From Pinus tabuliformis (Eukaryota > Streptophyta > Pinopsida > Pinales > Pinaceae): a DNA stretch of 64,000 nucleotides. The stretch lies in assembly GCA_031772625.1 (NCBI GenBank), contig CM062820.1:92282421-92346420 (forward strand), read 5' to 3'. How positions within the stretch are numbered: position 1 is the first letter of the stretch; the number at the start of each line of letters is the position of its first letter. The notes below the pieces were generated by a model, which saw only the letters and a program-made list of their open reading frames with translations, had not been told where the DNA came from and made no database searches. A program made the position numbers and the translations under genes. This document shows, piece by piece, positions 24,039 through 35,640 of the stretch.

Positions 24039-27000
24039 ATGAAATGGTTATCTTTCAATTGTAGGGGTCTGGCGAGCCCTGCTAAAAAATCTGCCCTCAG
24101 AAGGTTATTGGATTCTGAGACCACCGATATCATATATATACAAGAAACCCTTGCCAATGCTGACCTGATCATCCCTATTCTACAAAATCTGAAGTCGGGC
24201 TGGACTTTCCATGCACATGATGCCATCGAAAGATCTGGAGGTATTGCCTTAGGCATCAATCCGCATACTATTAAGATTATCACCACCTGGGGTGGAGCTG
24301 GATTTATTGGAATGGACATCTATTCCTCTAAATTAGGGATGGAGATCAAAATCTTAAATATTTATGCTCCCTGTCTCAACCGAGCTGACTTCTGGACTCA
24401 TTTGCTCAACTTATCCCTTGTAAATTCAAACAATCTCATTCTAGGAGGGGATTTGAATTTCTCTATTGGATATGGGGAATCCTGGGGGTGCAATGCCCAG
24501 ATAGATCCACTTTTGGATTCCATGTCACACCTCATGGAACAACACCATTTGATCGATATCCCCATGCACAAGATGCAGCCAACTTGGTGTAATAGAAGAA
24601 CTGGAGATGCTGCTTTAGCTAGGCGATTGGATCGATTTCTCATCAAGGAACATTTGATTCGGGCTCTGCCTAATTATCATTAGTGGGTGGGAGTGGGTGG
24701 AATCTCTGACCATTCTCCTATCTACCTTGAGCTATCTGGGCCCTTTCCTAAGCCAAGGGCTCCCTTTAAATTCAACTCCTCTTGGTTGTTGAACCCTGAT
24801 TACATCAAATTGGTCACGGATTACTGGCACTCTCATCCACCATCTAGGGGGAGAACTATAGCTGAAGGCTTCTGTCAAAATTTACTTGAGATCAAGAGTC
24901 TAACAATTAAATGGGCCAAGGAAAAAAGAGACCGGGATGATCTTGCCCTCACGACCATAGAATAAAATATGGCGGATCTACTAGATGAGCAAGGTAAAGG
25001 ATTCATATCGGATGATGCAAAATCTCACCTCACTGACTTAGAGTCACAAAGATCCAAGATTCTTAAAGAACGTGAGGAAACCTGGTGACTCAGGAGTCAT
25101 GCTATATGGTTAAAGGTCGGGGATGATAATACCAAATTCTTCCATAATTTTTCCAAGGGGAGGAGGGCCAAAAACACTATTTGGAAAATGCCCACTGAAG
25201 ATGGATAGTATGCCTCCTCTTTTCACCAGCTGGCCCATCTAGGAAATTCACACTTCCAAAAGTTGTTCAAGGCTCCCCCTAGTGCATCCATAGCTGAAAT
25301 TGTTCAAATAGTTGGGCTATTCCCACGTTATGTTGACCAAGAAGACTCTGATGACCTTGTCAAACCTGTTACCATGGGCGAACTGGAGAGCACTATTAAA
25401 TGGTTTAAAAAATATAAGAGCCCTGGCCCAGATGGGTGGACAATTGAATTCTATATTGCTTTCTTTGATACCATTGGACAGGATCTTCTAAATGTTGTGG
25501 AGGAATGTAGACTTATTGGACGTATGTACGAGGCTATCAACTCCACTTTTATAGCCCTTATCCCCAAAGTGGATTCTCCCAGCTCATTTAATGACTTTCG
25601 ACCCATCTCTCTCTGCAACTGCCTCTACAAAATCATTGCCAAGATTATCGCCAATCGTATTAAGCCCATTCTATCTAACCATATTCTTCCTGAGCAATTT
25701 GATTTCCTACACAACCGACAAATACATGAAGTAGTAGGCACTGCACAAGAGGCCCTCCATTCCATCAAGATGAAGAAGCTCAAAGGGGCCATACTCAAAA
25801 TTGACCTATCCAAGGCATTCGACCGGGTCAACTGGCTATACATTAGAATGCTCCTTACTCATTTGGGCTTCCCCTTACCCTTTATCACCTGGACCATGAG
25901 TTGTATCACAACAACTTCTTTCAGTGTTCTCATTAATGGCTCTGCTTCCTATTTCTTTCATGCAAAGCATGGGCTCAGGCAAGGCTGCCCTCTATCCCCT
26001 CTCCTATTTCTCCTAGTTATGGAAGGACTCAGCAGACTCATTCATCAGGCTAGAAGGGAGGGGTGGATTCTTGGTCTGAAGATCACTGATCATTATACTA
26101 TCACCCACCTCCTTTTTGTGGATGATGTGCTAATTTTTCTGAATGGTAGTATCTAAGACTCCTCTGTTTTCCATGATATTATGTTACTTTTTTCAGCTGC
26201 TATAGGTATGGAGTCCAATAGGATGAAATCCACTATCACCTTCTCTGCTTGCTCACTACAAGAAATGCAGATAGCCTCTCAGAAATTTCCCTATCAAAGA
26301 TTACAATTGGAGGCTGGTCTTAAATATCTTGGCTTCTGGATTAAACCTCATGGTTACAAAATTGCAGATTGGACATGGCTGGTGGCCAAGATCGAAAAGA
26401 GACTCCTCAACTGGAACCATAGATTTCTTTCAAGAGCAGGGAGACTTGTACTCATCAAATCAGTATTGGAGGCAACATCAATGTATTAGATATCATTAGC
26501 TTGGATCCCAAAAGGAATCCTCGCTCAGATACAAAAATTATGCTGCAGATTCCTTTGGAATGGACATAAGGAAGGGAAACCATTTGCTTGGGTGGGATGG
26601 ACCCAAATCACACTACCAAAAAAGTGGGGGGGATGGGGATTAAAAGACCTACCAGCTTTTTCCCATGCTCTAGCTGCTAAGATGGGTTGGCTCATCCTTA
26701 CATCTAACAGTCTATGGACAGAGGTGGTGCATTACAAATACATTTGGCCATTACAGATCATGGATTGGATTCGGCTCCCAACCTGGTGCAAAATGGGTAT
26801 TTCTTCTATATGGAGAGTTGTCCTTCATGCTCTACCCACTGTCAGGAATGGTCTAGTTTGGCACATCTGTGATGGTCAATCAGTGTGGCCCATGGATAGG
26901 AAGTGGTAATATGCACCAGCCCCCACCTGACCTCATTCAATTCCTCAAGAACAATGACATTCACAAGCTTGCAACCATTGCTGATATGGAGAATACTACC

Positions 27001-28068
27001 ATTTTCTCTCAAGCATGGAAATCGGCAGGGGTATTAGGCATCCCAGCACAATGGCACCAATCATGGGATGATTACATAAAAGCTCTGTTAGAATCACATG
27101 TGTGCATCAAGGAGGGGGATGATGAACTCATCTGGGCACATGCTGGGCATGGAAAATATACTCCCAAAGAAGGATATCCTATCATCCAAGCCTCACTCAC
27201 CCCACTTGTTCTCATTGATTGGTGGCGATATTTATGGAAGCTCAAAGCCCCTCCTCGCACCAGGTTACTAATGTGGAACATTTTAAAGAAAAAAACACCT
27301 ACAAGGACCAACCTAATGCACAGGTCTTTTCACGGCCCCTCTTGGTGCGTTTTGTGCAAACAGGCTGAAGAATCAAATGACCATCTTTTTCTTCACTATA
27401 CTATGGTTGTTGACTTATGGTCACAGTTTCTTTCATCCCTCTCCATTATTGCTCGATGGTCTGGCAACAACATCATGGAAGCATGGAATCACTAGAGGTC
27501 GGGGACCTCGAACCAAAAACATCATTGTTTACCTTTGATTATAAGTTGGTCCATATGGCTGAATCAGAATGGATATATCTTTAGGGACAGAGCAATCAAC
27601 TAGCCTATATCTATTGCTTGCATCTTAAATGCATACCATGAAATACCAGATGATGACAATACATCAACTGTTCGAACAGTGACCACTGAAGTCATAAACC
27701 GCAATATGTCATGGGCCTTTTTTGATGGAGCTGCACAGGAACATGGATGCGGGGGGGTATTCTATTACACCAAACTGAAAACCATATTTATCGCATTCAA
27801 ATGGGTTTGGGGACTGGCACTAATAATTTTTCCGAACTTATTACACTTTGCACTTTCTCATGACTGCAGACATCTTCAAATTTTTGGGGATTCAAAAATC
27901 ATTATTAACTGGTTCAACAATGCATCTACATGTCATATGCATTCACTCATAAATATATTGGATGAAGCATTGCTATTTAAATCCCATTTTGAATATATTT
28001 CTTGTCAACATATTTACAGGGAACGTAATCAGGCTACCGACCAACTATCCAAGGAGGCCACGATCTAG
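24039..28068 (+). pseudogene. LINE ORF2: endonuclease, reverse transcriptase, zf-RVT, RNase H
   Basis: ORF2 starts at ATG 24,039 (MKWLSFNCRGL), 84 bp after ORF1 ends. The AP-type endonuclease shows FNCRGL, 'YIQET', 'LGGDLNFS' and 'ISDHSPIYLEL', so its catalytic residues look present. RT (about 25,380-26,150) has 'KSPGPDGWTIEFYIAFF', 'FRPISLCNCLYKIIAKIIAN', 'LKIDLSKAFDRVNW', 'HGLRQGCPLSPLLF' and the catalytic FVDD. The zf-RVT region is near 27,220-27,420 (RLLMWNILKKK ... CVLCKQAEESNDH). RNase H at 27,700-28,068 has FFDGAA, 'IFGDSKIII' and 'YRERNQATDQLSKEA'. Stops occur near 24,681, 24,963, 25,086, 25,207, 26,154, 26,487 and 27,493, with frame changes such as the one near 26,900. The enzyme would nick target DNA and copy LINE RNA. 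Confidence 0.9.
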
Positions 28069-28389
28069 CCCAGGGGAATCTAGCTCATAAAGGAACAGCA
28101 GGGTGATGAACACTTCCAGTACTATCATCGGTCGTACATAGATCAAAACTACCTGAGGGCCAACAGGCCCTAATTTTGTAGTATATTTTTGTCTCTTCCT
28201 AACAGTACATGATATAGTCTTATTTGTATAATTTACTACAAAACTGTTTACAGTCCACCCTACAAGGGTTTTTTGTACAGAACTATTTTTTTGATGGCCA
28301 CGACCCAACATGTGTGTATGCCACACAGGCATCTACAACATGTAATTTTCTCTCTAATAGAAAATTGTGATTTTTCCCTGGGGAAAAAA
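28069..28389 (+). other. LINE 3' UTR
   Basis: Untranslated 320 bp between the ORF2 stop and a short terminal A-run (GGGGAAAAAA). It is followed directly by the second copy of the target duplication. Confidence 0.75.
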
Positions 28390-28399
28390 GACTATTGAT

Positions 28400-28672
28400 A
28401 TGTCGCTTAAGACCTGATTGGTCCATGATCTATATTTAAAGAGAATGGAGGGTCATGGTTAATAGTCAATTGTAAGAACTCTTTTGTGTAAAAAAAAGTC
28501 TTTTTCATTAATAACATTTCCTCAAATGGCCATGTTGGTTGGGGTTGTGGATAGTTTCCCTCTTAGAAGGTTTCAACCATGAAAAAATATTAGCATTCTG
28601 ACATTTGATCTAGTCGTGTGAGTGGTTGTTGAAGGTGTTCACCATGTATGGAATACCATGTTTTCATGAACA
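28400..28672 (+). repeat. Copia 5' LTR, right part
   Basis: This resumes the LTR interrupted at 21,970. It matches 53,675-53,937 in order: 'CCTGATTGGTCCAT', 'GAATGGAGGGTCAT', a TTATTAATAA-type stretch, 'GTTTCCCTCTTAGAAGGTTT', and an end in ACA. Without the LINE, the two parts make an LTR of about 464 bp, close to the 449 bp of the second Copia copy. Confidence 0.85.
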
Positions 28673-29116
28673 TGGTATTAGAGTCCCTTTGAAGAGCTAC
28701 TCTTATTGTTGATCTAGATCTTGAGCACTTATTGCTACATTTCTTGGATTTTTCTATTTTCGTACATTTCTACCATGAATAGATTGCTTTTTTGCATTGA
28801 GATTACTTCTTTCAATTAAGAATGCCTTTTGTTTCATCCAAAAAGGTGTTCATCATCCCAACATATGACTTTTTTCATTAGAGCCAAAGGTGTATAGTTT
28901 GAATATTCCTTTTTTAAAAAGGAAATCTACAAAGATCATTTCATGGTTTTCTATTTATTTCCTATTTTGCTATTATTTCTAGTTTGTGTATGTTCTTTGA
29001 CATGCACTCTATGTGATATCAACAAGTCAAAATAAAGTATGCATATGTTTTTTGTCATGCACGTGTGCAATCTCGAAAATCATAAATAGAGAGAAAAGTT
29101 ACATTTTATGGGTAAG
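28673..29116 (+). mobile_element. Copia primer site and untranslated leader (truncated)
   Basis: TGGTATTAGAGTC at 28,673 is a tRNA-iMet-type primer site directly after the LTR. The leader contains two diverged copies of a block of about 45 bp (near 28,990 and 29,046) that is also present twice in the other Copia leader at 54.3 kb. The similarity ends at about 29,116, where another LTR-like block begins, and no Copia coding region was found further right. Confidence 0.75.
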
Positions 29117-29959
29117 TGTTGATGGGCCAACTTTTACTGCCAGCAGTAAGGGGATCTTCCCGGTGTAGAATCCCAACTAGACTCTACATTGTTTGTTATG
29201 GTAATCTCAGCTGGTATGTGGGCCTGGTTGCCACCATGTTGTTTATATATTTTCTTTGGACAAGAAGAACAATAAATGTTAGAAAATGAATAAAAATTTC
29301 AACAAACACAAGTTAAGAAACTTTATGGAAATCTAACATGTAAAATTTTATGAACATAACAACGGTTAAATAATATGGCATGAATCTCGAAGAAGCAATG
29401 CTAGCAAGACTTTAGCTAAAACTCACACATAAGATAAAGACTCTTTCGTCAATCGTAAATTAGTTCCTAATTGATAACAAATGTGAAAGCATATAAAAGC
29501 ATACAATCCCATAAATGATATGTGCTTAAATCAATCAAACAATTTACTTAAGCTAAACACAATAAAATAAACACATATACCATCATATCATCACAAGAGG
29601 AATCTCATAATGGCTGAAAACACATGGGAGGAACTACATACTCAAGCTCAAAGAGATTCAAACATTAAGTTGAAATGTTTGTAACATCATCACATGAAAT
29701 GTCCATGAATTCCACTAGTGGAAATGCAAATCCACTACTTGAATCCTCAAAAGGTCTATTAACTCTCAAACAATATGCACAAATTGAGTCCCAAAACTAA
29801 AGGTCCCTTACATCTATCCATGAGGGTTTATTTATAGAAGGTAGGGTGACCTTTCACCTACCATGACCTTTCATCTACCCTCATGACTCTTCAACTACCC
29901 TATGACCTTTCACATTCCATGTGATTCTTTCTATTATATATTCTAATCAGTTATTAACA
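29117..29959 (-). repeat. LTR-like block A
   Basis: This starts TGTTGATGGGCC on the plus strand and ends ATTAACA. It shares edge and layout with block B at 30,802: TGTTGATGG, then 'GGGGATCT-CCC', then 'GTCCCAACT' or 'ATCCCAACT', and at the far end a TATA-like segment followed by 'CTACCCTCATGACTCTTCA'. It is probably a decayed LTR in minus orientation that interrupts the Copia leader. No target duplication was found. Confidence 0.45.
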
Positions 29960-30801
29960 AAATACGAATTCCATTAAAGAAACAAAATATTCTCTATCAA
30001 CTAATCTGGTCATGGACAAATTTGGAGCATCTATCTATAGGTCTCGAATTAAGTATGCCTTCCATAGCTTGTATTCTCACGCAAGTGTCAAGATCTTGTG
30101 TTGTAGCTCGTCCCATGCCCCATAAAGCACTCTAATGCATCTAGTATCAAAGTTGGCTTTTTGACTCGTACCTAGTTTGACAACGTCATGAGTTTTTTAT
30201 ATAGTCTTACATGCTCAACTACATACTGAGCAATCACCTCTTTTGCAGCCTCTAAATTGTCTCTTGCAGCAACTTTTTTAATGGGATCCAAAAATTATTG
30301 AATCTCTTTCTTAACCTCTTCTTTATATCTTGTCTTTCCTAATGCAACAATGGAGCGTATCTTGTGCATCTTAACAGGTGATTCGAATCTACCATGTAAA
30401 ACCCTATATGAGGTTATTACCCTATCCAAGTCTTTGCTTTATTTTTCATTTTGCATGCTTGGGAATGGAGCCATAATTTGATGACAGATCATCATCTCAT
30501 TATAAACCAAATCCATTGCTTCTTCTAGTATCTTAACTTCTTCTAGGATGGATGCATGCAAGTCCTTACTTTGGGAGCGAGAGACGAGCAGTGTTGTGTT
30601 CTCATTCTGTAATTATAAAATCCTTTGCTCAAAGGCAGCCAACTTTTCCTTCAAAACTTAATTCCCCTTGGTCAAATGATCTATATTCAATTTTGTAGTG
30701 GTTACAAAAGCAGTCCCAGTGGAAGCTATCATCCTAGGTTCATTGTGGTCTTCATGATGATTTCCCTTTCCATGACAATTGAAATAGGATTTGTCGGGTT
30801 T
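29960..30801 (-). mobile_element. Decayed interior between LTR-like blocks
   Basis: No enzyme domain is recognisable. The minus strand shows short stretches of protein-like, Lys/Glu-rich sequence interrupted many times. It may be the extra-ORF region of a Gypsy-type element. Confidence 0.25.
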
Positions 30802-31654
30802 TGTTGATGGTGCTGGACCCACCAACATGTCAGGGGATCTCCCCAGTAAGAAGTCCCAACTCGACCTTAGACCATTTGGTGTAGGATTCCAAGCAGTGGG
30901 TCGTACGATATCGCCTTGACTGCGGTTGCATGTAGAGGAAAGTAAGGTGGCCCTGTTGGTAGCAATGGTGTGACATGCGCAGCAAGCCAAGGAAGGTGCA
31001 TGAATGGTTCTAACACACGGAAGGTGGAGTGAGTGTGCCCCTTGGAAACCTGTGGAAACACGCAGCTTGGAAGGGAACACACAAGCAAAGATGCATCATG
31101 AACTGGAAGGCAGGCGAACCAACAATCCAAAGTGATGGTTAAACCCATAGCACATCTCAATAAGATTCATACATACATATACAGAAAGAGCATATACATA
31201 CATGCATACGCAAACAGACACATATATCATTAGAGTAACCAAGTTAAATGAAATACAATAACAACATATGCATGAAACGTGTTGGCTCTGTTATATTAAG
31301 AAGTGAAAGTTGCAATCATACAGTACAACCATGAGCAACCACTAGTCCCAATAATGGAACGTTACAGTCACTATCGCCTGCTCCTCCAAATAGATGTAGT
31401 AGCTCTGCACTGTGGAGAAGCCAAGGCTCATTACAATACTCTCACAAGCTTTCTCTAAGATGCTCTTATCGAAATATTGGCTACCCAAAAGCCTCTACAG
31501 TGAGTAATGAGGTTCTATAAATAGAAAAGGGTGGGGTGGCCCTTGAAATTCCCCTTTGTGACTCTTCACCTACCCTCATGACTCTTCACCTACTACATGA
31601 CTATTACATTCAACTATCGACACTTGGACTTTCACTTTACAAGATGTTACATAC
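30802..31654 (-). repeat. LTR-like block B
   Basis: This begins TGTTGATGGTGC and shares ordered motifs with block A, including 'ACCTACCCTCATGACTCTTC' near 31,569. Its middle is too different for A and B to be the two LTRs of one recent insertion, so they look like members of one family or very old partners. TATA-like TCTATAAATAGA is at 31,514-31,525. The right edge is uncertain. Confidence 0.4.
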
Positions 31655-32830
31655 AATCTGCACATGTACCCATGTGAGAGAAAATAGGCTTGAGAAAGTC
31701 ATGCAAGCTATCACTAACACTCGGACAGTTGTGGTAATACCAACTCTTTGACATCCTTGCGATGATCGATGGTGGTGAACTGAGGGAAAGCTTGGTCATC
31801 TGTGATGGTCTTCGTGCGCTTAATGGTGATGTCTTGCTAAAAGCGAATTCTTGCCTTCGTTGCATCCGGGTACACTGGTATGGCTCCTTTGTCCAACTCG
31901 TCCGATAACATGAGCATCATCATCTTGAGTGTAGCTGGACCAGAAACATATTAATGCATAGTGTCTATGTTGATCTTGAAGTGTGTGTTGGTGACCATGC
32001 GTAGCAACTTATCGAAATACATGTTCAGCTCTAGTCAGACTTGCTTCTTGTCTTCACCTTGGTGAGTGTGCTAATGGGTTGGATCACATGCATGCGCATA
32101 ATGACATCCATGATCCTGAACACCCTTGCATGTGATCGACGGCATTGCTCACCCTATCTACTTCATGCCAGCTCCTGGGCTGGGTCTATAACTTGTATGG
32201 GTGCAGTTTCATCAATCTATGGATGTTGCACCTCCTGTTGTACCTGTTCCTACTACAACTACGCCTCTCGTCTGTGCGGCTCTTGTTCTTCCTTGAGTTG
32301 TCGCTTCAACACCTGCAACTCCTTCTCTATTTCTCTATCTTCCTTTGCGTGATCCTCTTTTGTGTCGTCACCTCATAGTCTCAGTCTCCAAAGTTGCTTT
32401 TATCACAAGTGGATCTGCTTGAACTTGCAACTTTGCTTCATCTGTCTGCTATCGACAACCTTCCTCTTGCATTTGTCGCATGCAGGTGTGCTACCTTCTA
32501 CTGTTGTTGATGGTGCTACTCGCTGTGATGCCACTACCATTTCATCTTGATATCCTTTTCCATGAACAACTTGATGTCTTCATAGACAAGCAATTTCATA
32601 GACACTTGATCGACTACATCCCCAATTGCACTTTCAACGGTTTCTTTGATTTTGCTCTCCTAGAAGCCATTATACCTATGCTGCTGAGAGGTAGATGAAC
32701 ACCTGTGATACTTGGAGACATAGAAACACTCTTGGCAAGCAATCTATCAATTGAAAACCAAAACAAACTGGAGGACTGACATGCAACATACATGTGTGAC
32801 TGTCTGTGAATATTGGGCAATTTTCACCGG
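31655..32830 (-). mobile_element. Decayed extra-ORF remnant (minus strand)
   Basis: On the minus strand, stretches of protein-like sequence appear, for example 'LNMYFDKLLRMVTNTHFKIN' near 32,000 and 'LKMMMLMLSDELDKGAIPVY' near 31,900, plus a Gln/Glu/Arg-rich part near 32,250-32,350. I recognise no domain. It looks like the structural or extra protein of an LTR element whose pol is absent. It is broken many times. Confidence 0.35.
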
Positions 32831-32856
32831 GAGGCTTGGAGACTGACTACTAAAAT

Positions 32857-33130
32857 TGCGCAAGGCACATTCCCGGTTGTCAAGAGGTTGAATGACTGCT
32901 AGGACTATGCAATGCATAGTCCATCCTGGTCTACGGAGGACTAAAACTATGCAATGCGCAATTTCAGTCAGCAGTGACATGCAAACCAGCAAACTGCATT
33001 GCACAGTTTCTGGGGCCAGCAAGGCACTGCCTCCCAGAATTACACAATGCAAGCCTAGAGGTCAATGTTGGGCCAGACTTGCATAATTTCTGGAGGGAAG
33101 GCAAAGCTTTCACTTCCAAAAATGTGCAAT
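32857..33130. repeat. Diverged short repeats, block 1
   Basis: A motif like TGCACAGTTTCTGG recurs near 32,857, 32,908, 32,954, 33,000, 33,042, 33,079 and 33,124, at intervals of about 37-51 bp. Copies are diverged, and some appear only as the TGCA-centred core. The same motif forms block 2 at 33,885. Confidence 0.6.
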
Positions 33131-33884
33131 GCTAGCCAGGCAAGGCAAGGTTCGGGCCAAGGCAGCCCAGACCCACCAATGAGTGACTGAAAACATGATA
33201 AGTCTGAATGCATGGTGAAACTAAGTGTAAACAAGAGTGAATGATCATGCATGCAAACAGTAAGTGTAGGATTCAGAAAACGGGAAAGCATGCATGTGTG
33301 TGAAGCGGGTCGCCGCAACGACGACCGTCGGTGCAAAAAAAATGTCATGCATGCGACAACAGTGAGATGCAAATGAAAACTGAAACGGTGCTTCTACAAG
33401 CTAACATACATTAAAATGACAACAAGAGCTCATTGAAATCAAGCAGACAGGACTCACACAAAGTGAAACACAAAAAGAGGCAGAAACGTAGTGCGGGACA
33501 TGAAAATCAGACTTACCTTGAAACAACTAAGTTGAAAGTGTCGAAGACTCCTGGATGCAATGTGGGATGTCAAAGCTGCAAGGTTGATGTGAGGAATGAG
33601 CTCTGCAATGTTCGGTTCATAAGTTTTGATAAGATCAAGGTTATGACGTGCATCCCATAAATCTAGGAAAAAGCGACACTTGGCGGGAGGTTTCCCTAAT
33701 GATCTTTGCATGTAACCTCCAGTTGCTAAAAATAGATCCCTAAATCTAGGGATGAATTTTGCATGTTTTTATTTGCTATTTCAGGAAAAGCAACCCATGC
33801 ATGCAAATCAGTTTTTCTCGGTCCTGGAGGGAATCAATCAACCTGAAGGCACATGCATCGGTCTGCAAGCCTGGGATGAAACTT

Positions 33885-34140
33885 TGCACAGTTTCTGGGA
33901 TGAGCTGGGCTGGTTCTGCCTAAGGGATTGTGCAATTTCTGGACTCAGTAGGTGATTGTCTGCCAGAATTGTGCAATTTATGGGCTAAGTTTCAGTGTTG
34001 GGTCAGATTGCACAGTTTTCTGAAGGAGGATTGCCTGACTGTTATGTGCAATTCTAGAGCCCAGCAGGTTTCCTAGCTGATTTGTGCAATTTCTAGAGGG
34101 AAGGTTGGCTCCGCTCCAGAATTGCACAATTTTCTGGGGG
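33885..34140. repeat. Diverged short tandem repeat, block 2 (about 38-bp period)
   Basis: Seven copies of a TGCA(A/C)A(A/G)TTTCTGG-like motif start at 33,885, 33,931, 33,972, 34,009, 34,047, 34,085 and 34,123. The last four are spaced at exactly 38 bp and earlier ones at 37-46 bp. Intervening sequence is diverged but tends to be G-rich after the motif. Confidence 0.75.
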
Positions 34141-34424
34141 TGTGTCTTAGCCATAAAATAGTCTAAGTTCAGAATGTCGGCCTGTAGGAAGGAGACAAAC
34201 AAGCTGACATGCATAGGATGGCAAGCCACTGAAACTCAGCTGAAGACTATGTACTTGATAGTGCAAGACATGCTGCAAAGGATGGTTGATAGGGAGGCTC
34301 CAAAATGAAGCTAAGGCAAAATTTTGGAGGGCGTTGTAGCCGCTACAAGAGGTTCCTAGCCAAGTATATGTGATTTTCTTGCATGATCTTGCATTGAACT
34401 TGGTCAAAGTTGAGTTTAGAAATA

Positions 34425-34920
34425 TCCAATACCTCTTCCTCTTCTTCCTTTTCCTCTTCTTCCTCCATAATACCTAGCTCCTACAATTGGAAATTCCCAT
34501 TGGTGATAGGAGAAAATGGTGGAATGTTCAAAGTGGGTAGCTCCAACTGCATTTATGATCCCTTTGATTGATTATCTTCTACTGATTCATCCTATTGTTC
34601 TACGACAAGTAGATCTTACTCGAGTTGCTTCGCTAAGGCCTCTTGATGTTGTTTGGTTTCCTGCTCTTCCCTTTTCTTCCTTTCCTCCTCTTCTTGCCTT
34701 ATTTGTTCTTCTTCCCTTTTCCTTAGTTCTTCTTTTGATTTCCTTTTCAATTCTTCCTTCTCCCTCTTATTCTTCATTGCTTCCTCTTTTTTGCTTTTAG
34801 TTGCCTTTGCATTCTTTCTCTTTAGGTCTTCTTTTCTTCTTCCTGCTTTTTCAGGTTTTCTTCTTCTTCTTGCTTCTTCCTGAACTCTTCCTCTACTTGT
34901 TTTTGTTGAGCTTCATCCTA
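34425..34920 (-). other. Glu/Lys-rich coiled-coil coding remnant
   Basis: The plus strand is a CTT/CTC-rich tract. Read on the minus strand it encodes runs of Glu, Lys, Arg and Gln with coiled-coil periodicity, for example 'QEEEERKKREEQETKQHQEA'. It is either a low-complexity part of an LTR-element protein, like the ones at 3.2-4.5 kb, or a simple-sequence expansion. No conserved domain was seen. Confidence 0.4.
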
Positions 34921-35640
34921 AGTGTGTGGAGTTATAAGTGCCAAGTCTGAAGAATAAAGGGAATTCGATGCAATTCTATCGAAAGTTTGATGGCTGAGTA
35001 ATATGAAAGGATAGGCATAGGGCATATAAGTATATAGGGTTGAGCGATGCAGAGATTAAACACTTGTCAGGCTAAACAAGAACAATGATTGAAAAGAGGG
35101 AGTGTTACTTACCACAGGTCACACTCGCATAGTTTAGCTAGAGGAAGATTGTTCGTTCAAATGTTTAGGAAGGATGAAATGATAATGTGGAGTGACTTTA
35201 TTATATAAAGTGTGACATGTATGAAGAGGGGTCGCAAGACGAAAGTGCAACTTTGTGTTTATTGCATGTGATAAGTGCAGTGAGGTCACAAGTTGTAGAT
35301 TTAATGTATAGTGAGAAAAAAATTGTGTGTTGAGGATGTGATTTCTTGGTTGCAAATAATAGTTGTAGATATTAGTGAGAAACCACTACGCTTCTAGGTT
35401 GTGATCTACGACCAAAGAGTATGAGCTCATGACAAGTCACAAATCTCGATTTTAATGGCTAGAGAGACTAACACTAAAAATTGTGATTACAACCTTAGTT
35501 CAGGGAAACAAAATACAAGTGAGGAAGCTTTGAGGCTAGGCTTTCTAGAGCTCAAGGAAACCCTAGCTAGGTTAAAGGAGTGATGAAACCCTAATATGTT
35601 AGAAAATGTAAAGCGAAAACTATTAGATCTTATTTTTCTT
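34921..35640. other. No gene recognised
   Basis: About 700 bp without coding features. A splice-donor-like CTGTGGTAAGTAAC occurs on the minus strand near 35,107-35,120, but no exon could be assigned. Confidence 0.3.

Larger units (their letters stand above)
21961..28399 (+). mobile_element. Full-length-looking L1-type LINE inserted in a Copia LTR
   Basis: The body at 21,971-28,389 is flanked by the exact 10-bp duplication GACTATTGAT (21,961-21,970 and 28,390-28,399) and ends in a short A-run. It carries a 5' leader, an ORF1 of the DUF4283/zinc-knuckle type, an ORF2 (endonuclease, RT, zf-RVT, RNase H) and a 320-bp 3' UTR. The order and size (6.4 kb) fit a complete plant L1 copy. Both ORFs are interrupted several times, so it is no longer active. 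The flanks on each side are the two halves of one Copia LTR, which confirms both ends. Confidence 0.9.

Noticed and set aside
33885-34140. CRISPR-like regularly spaced repeat
   Set aside because: Repeats are short and diverged, spacers vary, no cas genes occur, and the context is a plant nuclear genome.
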